Of a stretch of DNA of 48,387 bases, positions 7,947 through 16,683 are shown one piece after another. The DNA comes from Candidatus Heimdallarchaeota archaeon (lineage in GTDB: Archaea; Asgardarchaeota; Heimdallarchaeia; Heimdallarchaeales; Heimdallarchaeaceae). The notes below the pieces were generated by a model that saw only the letters and a list, made by a program, of their open reading frames with translations, was not told the origin of the DNA and ran no database searches. The stretch lies in the NCBI GenBank assembly GCA_018238545.1, contig JABCTC010000026.1:1-48387 (forward strand), read 5' to 3'. The position numbers were made by a program, and so were the translations under genes. Within the stretch, counting starts at the first letter, position 1; every line of letters starts with the position of its first letter.

Positions 7947-8347
7947 GTAAAACAACAGTTCGTTTAAAAGTTTCTAATGGACTCAATAATTTTGTGCCAG
8001 TTGCTATTCCTTTTTCACAAGTAGAGGGTGAATATTTAGATGGAAAAACAAAACAAGTTGATTTAAGCGATGGCGGCTTAGAGGCTAAACAAATGATGTC
8101 TGATTTAGCTTATGAAGAACTCATTATACAGGTTTTATATAACCTAGATTTAAGAGATAAATTAATTTTTGTTTATCAATTATTGAGGGATTCTGGCTTT
8201 CAAATTAATCATGGTTCTTTTGCTAAAACAATTCATTTAAGTCGTTGTCAATATATGCGTATTTTAAAAGATGTAAAATTAAAAACTAATTTATACATTT
8301 TGGGTTATAAAAATAGTTTAAAAAAGACACAAAATAAGAAAAAGTAA
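7943..8347 (+). CDS. Phage protein with possible sigma/HTH-like C-terminus
   Basis: This 134-aa protein is not recognised with confidence. Residues 1-50 are polar. From about 55 on it is helical, with LDLRDKLIFVYQLLRDSG followed by a helix-turn-helix-like SFAKTIHLSRCQYMRILKDVKL, reminiscent of sigma-factor region 4 or small-terminase DNA-binding folds. Position just before the portal gene, and close to terL, would suit either a late-gene regulator or a small terminase subunit. The ATGA overlap with the GT2 gene implies coupling. Confidence 0.45.
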   Translation: MSKTTVRLKVSNGLNNFVPVAIPFSQVEGEYLDGKTKQVDLSDGGLEAKQMMSDLAYEELIIQVLYNLDLRDKLIFVYQLLRDSGFQINHGSFAKTIHLSRCQYMRILKDVKLKTNLYILGYKNSLKKTQNKKK

Positions 8348-8361
8348 TCTAATATATAAAT

Positions 8362-10356
8362 ATGAACAATATAACAATCCCCAGTATTATCAGACGTAGA
8401 TATAACCAGTGTAAAGATTTATCAATAGATGCTTTTGAAAAAGTTGAGGTTAATAAAAATTTATATAAAGGTATTTTAAATATTGATGATACTTATGAGT
8501 GGGATTATTCATTAGTTGATCCTCACGTATTCCCTTTGGTTCGCAATTATTTATCTCGCTCCAATCCTACAATGAGTGCTATTCGTCTTGATGTAAGACA
8601 TAAAGAAGATGTGGAAACTCGTCAAATAAATCAAGAATTTTTAAATTGGGAAATTGGCGAATTAATGATGACCACTCTTTATTATCGTATGTATTTTTCT
8701 GCATATTTAGCAGGTAGAGGATATTGTAAAACTGGTTGGAAATATGAGCCTGCTTTGGAAATTCAAGATAAAGATAAGGATGGAAATATTACTAGAATTA
8801 AACTATTAAAAGATATTGTTAATAGAGCAGACGCAAAATTTGTTAGATTTAATGATATTTTAATTCCCAATCGAAATATTCCAATACTTCAAGAACAGCC
8901 ATATATTATTGAGCCAATACAAATGTTGGTTGGAGATATGGTAAATAAAAATCAATCTTATGAAGATCAGGGGAAAAAACCATTTTGGAAAAAAACCTTT
9001 TTAAAGAAATTAAAAGAATCTGGAGTTACTAATAAATTGCTTGATTATCAAATGGAAATTGCAACAGATGATGATTCTAAAAATGAAATGGCTTTTAAAG
9101 CTGCTTATGTTTCAATGTTGTGTATGACTACAAAGGATGGAGAAATTTTTTATATGCCTTTGGAAGATGACGATACTATTTTAAATACTGATACTGAAAA
9201 TGAATACTGGCATGGGCATTATCCCTATATTGATTTTAGTGCTTTCCCAGAAGATGATGAATATTATAATTTAGCTTTAGTTGATGTTGTGGGTGATCTA
9301 CAAATTGCTGCTACTGAAATTTTAAATCAAACTTTAACTAATATTAGACAAATAAATAACGATATGTGGGTAGCAGGAAGTGCTGCTGCTCAAACTCCTG
9401 ATTGGCAGTTTAGAAAACGTCCAGATGGGGTTATTCGTGTAATGGGTGACACTAATCAAATTCAACAAATTAGAACACAAGATAATACTAGAGCTGCAAT
9501 AACTGTATCTGAAAGTTTGGGTAATAAAATAGAAAAAGCAGGCGGCATTTCTTCACTTTATAGTTCTGGGGCTGCTTCTCAAACAATCAATCAAACCGCA
9601 AGGGGCGCTCAAATTATTGACCAAAATATTGATACTAATATGAAGATGATTATTGATTTGTTTGGTGAACAAGTTTTAAAGCCAACTGGTGAACACTTTT
9701 TAGCTTTAAATGCTCAATATGTTACAGAAGAACAAACTTTTTCAGTAACTGGAAAACGCGGGGTTAAAGAATTATTAGATATTGAGCCAGAGCAAACAAA
9801 TGCTAATTTTATTGTTTCTGTTAATTCTGAAAAACTGCAAAAGCAAACTCCTGCTTCAAGACAGGCTTCACTCCAAAATTCTATTGCAGTATTACAGGAT
9901 ATTGAGGCAAAATCACAAGGTGCTATTAGGGTTGATTTAACCTCTGCGGTTGAAGCTTTAATTGATGCAACTCCTGAAATGGAGAACGTGGGAGATATTC
10001 TTACTACTGTTGATGAGCAAGCAGGAAGAGATATTGCAATGATTGAAAGAGGGCAAATGCCCGAAATTATGGTTAGAGATTCACATGAAGAATTAGTTAC
10101 TGCTGTTAATGTTCATTTTGAAGAATTTGAAATGAGTTATTCAGAAGATATAAAAGAATTATTTACTAAATATGTTGAAAAACATTTAAGATATATGAAG
10201 TCAAAACAGGAGGCTATAATGTTGGCTCAACCTCAAGTAGCAGAGCCATCAATGCAGGGGGGGCTTGGGGCAAGTATGGGTTTTAATCCTGCACAAGCAG
10301 GGCAGCAAGGGCTTCCTGAAAATCAAAGGGCTTATAATCTTGGTAAGGTAGTATGA
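8362..10356 (+). CDS. Phage portal protein
   Basis: This 664-aa protein has the size and pattern of large portal proteins. It has an N-terminal region with DPHVFPLVRNYLSRSNPTM, a long mixed core with acidic patches, then a helical crown-forming C-terminal part rich in Gln, Glu and Ala (EIKELFTKYVEKHLRYMKSKQEAIMLAQ) and a Gly/Gln-rich tail. The portal forms the dodecameric ring at one capsid vertex through which DNA passes and to which the terminase docks. It lies downstream of terL in the common gene order. Assignment rests on size, order and general pattern more than on a single diagnostic motif. Confidence 0.72.
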   Translation: MNNITIPSIIRRRYNQCKDLSIDAFEKVEVNKNLYKGILNIDDTYEWDYSLVDPHVFPLVRNYLSRSNPTMSAIRLDVRHKEDVETRQINQEFLNWEIGELMMTTLYYRMYFSAYLAGRGYCKTGWKYEPALEIQDKDKDGNITRIKLLKDIVNRADAKFVRFNDILIPNRNIPILQEQPYIIEPIQMLVGDMVNKNQSYEDQGKKPFWKKTFLKKLKESGVTNKLLDYQMEIATDDDSKNEMAFKAAYVSMLCMTTKDGEIFYMPLEDDDTILNTDTENEYWHGHYPYIDFSAFPEDDEYYNLALVDVVGDLQIAATEILNQTLTNIRQINNDMWVAGSAAAQTPDWQFRKRPDGVIRVMGDTNQIQQIRTQDNTRAAITVSESLGNKIEKAGGISSLYSSGAASQTINQTARGAQIIDQNIDTNMKMIIDLFGEQVLKPTGEHFLALNAQYVTEEQTFSVTGKRGVKELLDIEPEQTNANFIVSVNSEKLQKQTPASRQASLQNSIAVLQDIEAKSQGAIRVDLTSAVEALIDATPEMENVGDILTTVDEQAGRDIAMIERGQMPEIMVRDSHEELVTAVNVHFEEFEMSYSEDIKELFTKYVEKHLRYMKSKQEAIMLAQPQVAEPSMQGGLGASMGFNPAQAGQQGLPENQRAYNLGKVV

Positions 10357-11222
10357 CCTTTAAACTGGTAAATCAGATATTAGCTAGTCTAATAAAGACC
10401 ATTGAGCAAACGGCGGTAGTGTCTGTTAATGCTATTAAGGCTCACACGTTTTCTTCTAAAATAATTAACTTTCCTAAAACTCAAAAAATAAAAGGAGTGG
10501 TAACTGTTGTTAATCAAAAAAAGGTTGAAAGAGAATTAAAAAATAGTAAAAAAATACAAGACTCTATATTAAAGTGGCTTAATAAATTTACTATTCCAAG
10601 TAATTTTAAAATAGATAATTTTCCTGAATCAATTAAATTCCCCACATCTATTGAAATAAGCAATCAAATTAAACCTATTAAACCTTTACCATATCTTAAA
10701 AATATTAGAGTTACTAATCAACCAACTAAAGAAATTAAAAAAATAAATACTCAACTGATAGCGGTAAAAAAAGCTATTGGTAAATTAAAACTTAATCCTT
10801 CTATTAATGTAGAAACTCCAACACCTGAAAAAATAATTGTTCCACCAGCTAATGTAACTGTTAAACAGATTGATTATAAAAAGTTGGCTAAATTAATGCC
10901 TGAACCAGCAAAGGAATTTGATTATAAAAAGTTAGCAGAAACCATTGCAAAAGAAATGGCTGAAATGTTTGTAACTGTTGGTGGTGGTGGACGAAGAAAA
11001 GAGGGGGAAGATGATTTAACTAGACAATATAATGTTGCAAATAAAGATGTCGCTGGCGATGTTAAATATTATGGATTTACTGGCAGATCTGGAGAGTGGT
11101 ACATTCTTAAAGAAGATTCTATTAATTATACTTATCTTTATTATAAAGGAAAAAAATCTTATCCTATTAATTGGGAAAATAGAGTAGATTTAGTTTATGA
11201 CTATTATCATAATATTTTTTAA
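10353..11222 (+). CDS. Phage structural protein, tail/adaptor type
   Basis: This 289-aa protein has a Lys- and Ile-rich first half with proline-containing repeats (IDYKKLAKLMPEPAKEFDYKKLAETIA is a near duplication of one 15-residue unit). After a glycine run (TVGGGGRRKEG), it ends in a compact domain, about 225-289, containing DVKYYGFTGRSGEWYILKED and YKGKKSYPINWENRVDL. I recall similar terminal domains in phage proteins next to portal genes. It overlaps the portal stop by 4 bases and its own stop abuts the next start. Role in the neck or tail is inferred from position. Confidence 0.5.
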   Translation: MTFKLVNQILASLIKTIEQTAVVSVNAIKAHTFSSKIINFPKTQKIKGVVTVVNQKKVERELKNSKKIQDSILKWLNKFTIPSNFKIDNFPESIKFPTSIEISNQIKPIKPLPYLKNIRVTNQPTKEIKKINTQLIAVKKAIGKLKLNPSINVETPTPEKIIVPPANVTVKQIDYKKLAKLMPEPAKEFDYKKLAETIAKEMAEMFVTVGGGGRRKEGEDDLTRQYNVANKDVAGDVKYYGFTGRSGEWYILKEDSINYTYLYYKGKKSYPINWENRVDLVYDYYHNIF

Positions 11223-11872
11223 TGACAGACACAGTTTTTAATCCACTAGCTAAAAAAGGACTTGATGCTGTTAGATCTTTAGCAACTCTCGACACTCATT
11301 ATTTAAAACTAGACTGTTCTAATGATCCCCTTACTGGTACTTTTATAACAAGGAAAATAAAACCAGTAGCTGATGATACTTATGATTTAGGTCAATTTGC
11401 ACCAAACTTTAGATGGCGAAATTTAGCTTTATCTGGAAGTTTTTATTCTAAAGCTGGGTATATTAGTGGTGAGACAAGTATTATTGGTTTAAATATTACA
11501 AATATAGAAGAAGTAAATGCAAGAGCTAGAATTTATTTTACTAATAGTCTTGGCGATAATGCTTCTATCTTTTTCACATCAGCGTGCCAAGATGTGTTAA
11601 ATCCTTGTCAACTTTATATTGACGGAAATGGGGCAGTAAATTTTGGTAGTGATAATATTATTACTACAGGTTCAATAACTCAAGATGGTATTACTTTAGA
11701 TTCAACTTACCTCAAACTTGACGCCACAAACTATTCAAGCGTAATTTTCCCTGACGCAACTTACATAGGAATAGACCAAATTAGAGCAAGAGATGCGGGA
11801 GGACTAAAACTCTATGATGATGGAGGTAGTGGGATATTTATTAAGAATGGGGGTTTTGTAGGATTTAATGAA
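11222..11872 (+). CDS. Tail-fibre-like protein, N-terminal part (cut at join)
   Basis: The first roughly 215 codons of a 787-codon frame have phage tail-fibre character: repeated DSTYLKLD/DTHYLKLD segments, VADDTYDLGQFAPNFRWRNL as often seen in fibre shafts, and GGLKLYDDGGSGIFIKNGG, a common phrase ahead of fibre tips. From about codon 218 the sequence changes completely to acidic repeats with different codon use (frequent TTC and TAC where the phage uses TTT and TAT). I read the continuous frame as an in-frame chimeric join, so the fibre C-terminus is missing. A natural tail-fibre fusion to host-like repeats is the alternative. Confidence 0.65.
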
Positions 11873-11882
11873 GTTAACTACG
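11865..11882. other. Probable junction of blocks A and B
   Basis: Fibre-like sequence ends around GGFVGF and repeat-protein sequence begins around NYDLALLF (Asn codon at 11,876). Codon preference and protein style switch here while the frame stays open. The exact crossover cannot be placed without homologues. Confidence 0.55.
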
Positions 11883-13557
11883 ATTTAGCTTTACTATTTT
11901 TGAATAACTTCTTTAACTTATATGTTGATCCGACTTTAACTAGTCATGAAGTATGTAGCCAATTCTTTGAATGGGGTGCATATGATGAATGTGTTATGAG
12001 ACGTGAACAAGAAATGATGGATGGAATCCAACTTGAAGGTTTCGACTTAATCACAGATGGATATGGGTTCAGTATTGACTTATATTATGTTGATTCTGAA
12101 TTAAATCATTTTACAAAACATATGAACGCTTATTTCTACTATAATGAATATGGTGCTTTAAGACTTGATTTATTTGAAGATTTTGGATTAATTCCTTATG
12201 AAGTTGCCTATTCTCACCTTCAACAATTAATTGGTGAATTTAACAACTACACCCTTACTTCAGAAAATGTCTGTAATTTATTCTTTGGTGCTGAATCTGT
12301 GTTTGGTTGTATTGAAAAACGTGAAGAACTTATGATGAATAACGTTACAATCCAATTATGGATGATAGATGTTGAATACGATCACTATAGAGTTGAATTG
12401 GAATATAATGACGGATATGGCAATTACTGGTATGAAACAGTTCAAGCTTACTTCTACTATGATGAGTTTGGCAATCTAAAAGTAGATTTCAAAGGGGAGG
12501 GACCTGAAGAATTCCCTTATGAAGAAGCTTATAATTATGTAGCACAAATGTTATATGATTTTGGCGATCCAAATATGCCTACTGGAGAATTTTGTGCGAA
12601 ATATGGACTAGATAATACTAACTGCATATGGGACAGAGCACTCTTAGAAAGTATAAACCAATTAGAACATGTTGAGTTATATATAGACTATTTTGATTAT
12701 CAAGACTATGTATTTAAAACTCAAATTATGTTTAATAATCACTATACAGGTGAAATGTGGTATGAAGTTGTTTTCCTAGAATTTGGATATGATGAATACG
12801 GAAATATCTTTATGCATATGTATGATGCACCTGTTAATAACTATTTGAACTATACAGACTCATATAATCTTGTTCAACAATTTTTCTGGGACTATATGAA
12901 TCAAGGTATCTCATTCAATGATCTTAATGCTTGGTATTTTGATTACCAAATGGGATATGATTTTGAAATAGAAAGACTAGAAACATTTAATACTGGAAGA
13001 AATTACGTTTTACTTCAAGTAAATGATCCTTATGGTGCAGATGGACAAGAGTTCTTAGAAATTATTTATGATGTTTATGAATATGGAACTTATACTGAGA
13101 CATTAACTATTTGGGTTCGTGTAATGCCACTTGCTAATGGTTATCATTATCTCGAATTTTGGGAAGACCAACAAGAAGAATATATTTACCTTGATTATAA
13201 TGAAGCACATGCATTTATGACATCATTCATTAATGACTATTCTGATCATTCTCTTAGTAGTTACGAAGTTTGTAGTTTCTACTTCGGAGAAGATGAAGCA
13301 CCGATGTGTATGGTTAAGCGTGATGCTGAAATTATGGAAGGTATTACTGTCTTAATGCATGCACTAGATGAAATGGCTGATGGATTCTATGCAGACTTTG
13401 GATATTATACAGCTACAGGTGAATTTATTTATAGTGAATATACACAAATATTCTTCTTTGTTACTGAAAAAGGAGAATTGAAACTTACATTTGATTGCTA
13501 TAATTATCAAAAATCATTCCCATATGATGAAGCAATGCAATATATTGAAACATACCT
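11876..13557 (+). CDS. Acidic repeat surface protein fragment, Mollicutes-like
   Basis: About 560 residues made of five repeats plus the start of a sixth. The units begin at the aromatic-acidic phrase Y(D/E/N)EA(Y/H), at nucleotides near 11,879, 12,197, 12,518, 12,851, 13,196 and 13,523, giving spacings of 106, 107, 111, 115 and 109 residues. Most units contain EVC..FFG....C..KRE..MM, a conserved Cys pair about 12 apart, then beta-strand-like alternation and a YDEYGNL turn. Both ends are missing. I recall such repeats in secreted proteins of uncultured Izemoplasma-type Mollicutes, but no search was possible. The net charge is strongly negative, as expected for an extracellular or surface protein. 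The fold could be NTF2-like, which I cannot verify. Confidence 0.6.
13537..13557. other. Junction of blocks B and C
   Basis: The sixth repeat (YDEAMQYIETYL on +) runs into the minus-strand transporter reading, and both readings are plausible over about 13,537-13,557. That suggests the two sequences were joined through a short shared stretch. Beyond 13,560 the GC content rises and gene style becomes archaeal. Confidence 0.75.
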
Positions 13558-13787
13558 GAGGATGCAGCAACTGCTACAACAATGAGCATGGCTGTAACAA
13601 ATAGTATGGTATCCCAAGGCATGAGTAAGACAAAATCACCAAACGTGAGACCGTTGTAAAGATAGAGAACACCGCCAACAAGGGACATTGCAAACAGGGC
13701 TGTTGCTGTTTCATTCACCCGTTCAGACACAATCACAAGCAGGGTTACAATGAGAATGATAAGGACAATTGCACCAGCGACGTCCAT
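13545..13787 (-). CDS. ArsB/NhaD-type ion transporter, N-terminal fragment
   Basis: The minus strand from the ATG at 13,787 encodes about 80 residues with three hydrophobic segments: AGAIVLIILIVTLLVIV, ALFAMSLVGGVLYLY, and PWDTILFVTAMLIVVAVAASSGMF. The last contains the D(T)ILF...SG(M/L)F phrase characteristic of the ArsB/NhaD/citrate-transporter superfamily. The gene is then cut at the junction; the remaining residues to 13,485 belong to the other block. Family members export anions or exchange Na+/H+ across the membrane. It is transcribed away from the zinc-ribbon gene at 13,937. Confidence 0.65.
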
Positions 13788-13936
13788 CTTGAATTAACTT
13801 GTACATGCCCTACTATTAAACTACTCGTGATATGCTTTACTTCCTATGTAGGAAACTCTAGTTAATGATATGTCATAGAGAAATCTATAACTTGGTTTCA
13901 TCAATACTCGAAGCAACAGATTGTAGTTGATGGACC

Positions 13937-14347
13937 ATGGAAAACGAATCAGGTGGAAAGAAATGCACATTCATGATAGTTGGTATAATTGTTATGATTG
14001 GCGGTTTCTTTGGGGGTTTTATGCAGTTCTTCTGGATGGACGACCTTGACATTAGTATGATTCTATTCTATGTCTTGGTTATTCCAATGATTAGCTTTCT
14101 TGTCGGTGCTGGTATCATTATTTACGGAATGAAGGATTCCTTGCAAGCAAGCAGACTAGGATTTTTTGGTTCAAGGTCCACTCGTCGTGCTGAATCAAAA
14201 GAGCGGACATTTATTCATGAGCCACCAAGTATTTGCAAGGACTGTGGAGCGAGCCTAAGTGCGGAGTCTATCGAATGGGTCGGACCATTATCTGTCAAGT
14301 GCCCATACTGTGGAGCTACTCATGCAACCGAGAAACGTGAAGTCTAA
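13937..14347 (+). CDS. Two-TM membrane protein with C-terminal zinc ribbon
   Basis: This 136-aa protein has two membrane helices (about 11-32 and 41-66), a basic linker and a C-terminal zinc ribbon. CKDCG near residue 99 and CPYCG near 124 provide the four cysteines, and the whole ends ATEKREV. The ribbon would face the cytoplasm. Function is unknown. A remnant encoding exactly the last 26 residues lies at 16,512-16,595, and a paralogue lies at 24,179, so this is a local multicopy family. It directly precedes the first of the large secreted proteins, and the remnant likewise precedes the second, so the two genes were probably duplicated as a unit. Confidence 0.75.
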   Translation: MENESGGKKCTFMIVGIIVMIGGFFGGFMQFFWMDDLDISMILFYVLVIPMISFLVGAGIIIYGMKDSLQASRLGFFGSRSTRRAESKERTFIHEPPSICKDCGASLSAESIEWVGPLSVKCPYCGATHATEKREV

Positions 14348-14400
14348 TTGCTGAATGGCTTCTCTAGCTACTCCTAATGTAAGCAAACATTTTTAGAATA

Positions 14401-14408
14401 TTTATATG
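14401..14408 (+). promoter_or_regulatory. Archaeal TATA-box-like element
   Basis: TTTATATG lies about 47 bases before the ATG of secreted paralogue 1, a distance compatible with a short leader. It is an AT-rich octamer with the expected archaeal TATA form. No reliable BRE purine pair is evident, so the call is modest. Confidence 0.45.
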
Positions 14409-14447
14409 CGCTCACGTCAAAAGTAGAATGTAGATTGGTGGGTGTAT

Positions 14448-16499
14448 ATGATTCGTGAAGTTAGAGGAATTACGATTTTTGTAATATCGATTATAGTTCT
14501 CAGTCCAATTATTTCAACTCATCAGACAATCGAAGGATTATCGGGAATAGAAGATAATTCAAATATCGCTTCTGGTTTTTATGAGAGTTTGTTAGAAGAC
14601 CCTTTCTTAGAACATGAACCGCAAGTCATGGTAAATGGTACTTCTGGAGAATTCTCATCCAGTTTTCATTCTAGTTCAGGTGGAGCTGATATAAGCTACG
14701 TAGAGATGGATTGGACTCATGTAGAGAACACGGAACTTGATTTTCGATCATTCGACTTACCAGAAGTTATGCCAGATTATAATGATTTCATTTATACTTA
14801 TCAAGAGTTTGAGTTTCCTTATGAAGTAAGACCAAGTACTGCAGAAATCTCATTTAATTTTAGTGTCTTTCTTACTGGTGATTTTGCTCCAGGAGTTCAA
14901 GAAGGAAATAACCTGATGTTCAAAGTGTATGTTTGGGTTATCGATTCATCAGGAAATTGGTACAGAATCTATGCATCAGTTGAAGATGTATACAGTAGTA
15001 AATATGAGCAAAAAAATCTGAACCTGAATTACTTCAATTTGGTTGATATCTTCGATGGCATGATTAAAGAGGGAGGAGTGCAAGAAGATCCAACAGATAC
15101 TGCAATCTTAGCTATTGGGTTAGCACCAACCTATCGCTTTGACAGTTACCTTGCGACTGAACCTTGGACATTCTATGATGGTTCAGTTTCTCTGCGTGTG
15201 AGTTATGCAGACGTGTATGTTGCGATGGAGATTCCATCGGATCCATCAACATTATGGCAACCAGAGTACAATCAAACGTATGGAACAACATTGGGTGAAG
15301 CATTTCCACTGCATGCAAATGCCTCTGATGAGGTTATGAACGAATGTTATGGAATGAAGGTAGAATCAGACGGGTCAGTTTATGTCACAGGGAATACCAG
15401 GTCGAGCTTTGAGCTTCGTTATTATGAGGGGTTGAGTTTTCGAAATCAGGTTCTCCTGAAATACAGTCCGTCACTAAATCTACTCTGGCAAGTAAAAAAT
15501 GATAATAGAACTCAAGTAAGGTCGATGTATATTCAAGGAGGATATATTTACACAACAGGCTATATCCAACGAGAAGATACTGGGGGAAATCTCATTGTAA
15601 CAAAATGGTCTTCATCTGGACAACGAGTTTGGCAATCAGAATGGGGAGGAGAATTTACCCAAGTAGGAGTAGCAGTGGGTGTCCAAAGTAATGGTTCCAT
15701 CTATGTAGTTTGTAGTGATTATAATTGGGATGAACCTGAATACTACCAGAAAACTTGCATCCTAAACTTTGATAATAATGGTAATTTCCTTTGTAACATA
15801 ACCACTCAATATCCCTGGACTTTTTATGATTGTAGTGGAGACCTTACAATCTTTGATGACTACTTCGCATTTCATCAACGTTCAGGTGTTAGTTTTGGAG
15901 GAAGATATTACTTCAACGGAACCGAAAGTAATTGGGTGTTTGGAGATGCAATTGTCCTTGATGAAGAAGGTGGATACTTTGCAGCTTCATGGATGGGTTC
16001 GATTGGTGGGGGAGATAGAGATGGTTCGATAATATTTCTAACTCATTATAATTCGGATGATGGTCTTGAATGGCGCACTAATTATTCAATGCTCTGGCCA
16101 AATGGTTGGAGATATGCTCTGACACCCAGAGATATGATCATTACACCGGATGATGAAATACAATTGCTAATTCAACATACTTCATTCATTAATGAATACT
16201 TATTGTTGACGTATGACCTCGAAGGCAATTTGTTAGAGAATCGTACAATCGGAGATGATAATTGGCCCTACTGGTCTTCACCGATCTATATGGCTGTTGG
16301 GAGTTCAGGGCTAGTCTATTTTGCTTTTACAATCGGTAGTTCTTCTCTAACGAATTTTGATATCTGCATTCAAGCCTACAAGATGTACCAATTTTCTGAT
16401 GGATTTTCATTAATCATTTCAGCAGTTATAATCATTGCAAGTACTGTAGTGATAATTTGGGCAGCAATAGGAATCCTTCGTTGGAAGAGAATGAAGTAA
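14448..16499 (+). CDS. Large secreted propeller-type protein, paralogue 1
   Basis: About 683 aa. It has an N-terminal signal segment (GITIFVISIIVLSPIIS), an extracellular region and one C-terminal helix (IISAVIIIASTVVIIWAAIGIL) followed by RWKRMK, giving an outside-facing anchored protein. Residues about 60-260 form a beta-rich domain shared with the two paralogues (WTHVENTELDFR, IQEDP-like VQEDPTDTA, PWTFYDGSVSLR). The rest has propeller-like blades with DGSVYVTGNTRS, NLIVTKWSSSGQRVWQSEWGG and LLLTYDLEGNLLENRTIGDDNWP. Many N-x-S/T sequons suggest N-glycosylation. GTG at 14,442 could also start, but ATG at 14,448 has GGTGGG just upstream, and a TATA-like TTTATATG lies near 14,401. Ligand unknown. 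Confidence 0.75.
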   Translation: MIREVRGITIFVISIIVLSPIISTHQTIEGLSGIEDNSNIASGFYESLLEDPFLEHEPQVMVNGTSGEFSSSFHSSSGGADISYVEMDWTHVENTELDFRSFDLPEVMPDYNDFIYTYQEFEFPYEVRPSTAEISFNFSVFLTGDFAPGVQEGNNLMFKVYVWVIDSSGNWYRIYASVEDVYSSKYEQKNLNLNYFNLVDIFDGMIKEGGVQEDPTDTAILAIGLAPTYRFDSYLATEPWTFYDGSVSLRVSYADVYVAMEIPSDPSTLWQPEYNQTYGTTLGEAFPLHANASDEVMNECYGMKVESDGSVYVTGNTRSSFELRYYEGLSFRNQVLLKYSPSLNLLWQVKNDNRTQVRSMYIQGGYIYTTGYIQREDTGGNLIVTKWSSSGQRVWQSEWGGEFTQVGVAVGVQSNGSIYVVCSDYNWDEPEYYQKTCILNFDNNGNFLCNITTQYPWTFYDCSGDLTIFDDYFAFHQRSGVSFGGRYYFNGTESNWVFGDAIVLDEEGGYFAASWMGSIGGGDRDGSIIFLTHYNSDDGLEWRTNYSMLWPNGWRYALTPRDMIITPDDEIQLLIQHTSFINEYLLLTYDLEGNLLENRTIGDDNWPYWSSPIYMAVGSSGLVYFAFTIGSSSLTNFDICIQAYKMYQFSDGFSLIISAVIIIASTVVIIWAAIGILRWKRMK

Positions 16500-16509
16500 T
16501 TGTTGAATT

Positions 16510-16595
16510 GGAGCTCTATCGAATGGGTCGGGCCATTGTCTGTCAAGTGCCCATATTGTGGAGCAACACATGCTACAGAAAAACGTGAAGTCTAA
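16510..16595 (+). pseudogene. Remnant 3' end of a zinc-ribbon gene copy
   Basis: These bases translate to the same last 26 residues as the gene at 13,937 (from SIEWVG to ATEKREV and stop). Comparing codons, I count eight differences, at Gly, Leu, Tyr, Ala, Thr, Ala, Thr and Glu codons, all synonymous. Upstream of GGAG the similarity stops and the frame is lost, and there is no start codon in frame. So it is a truncated copy that was under protein-level selection before truncation. It sits between secreted paralogues 1 and 2, exactly where a second copy of the two-gene unit would place it. Confidence 0.85.
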
Positions 16596-16683
16596 TCGAT
16601 AACAAGTAGTCCCCTGTTGGTTTTAAAAAATGTTCACATTTTTAACTTCTCAGGTCTATGGATATTAGGATGGGAGAATTTCG

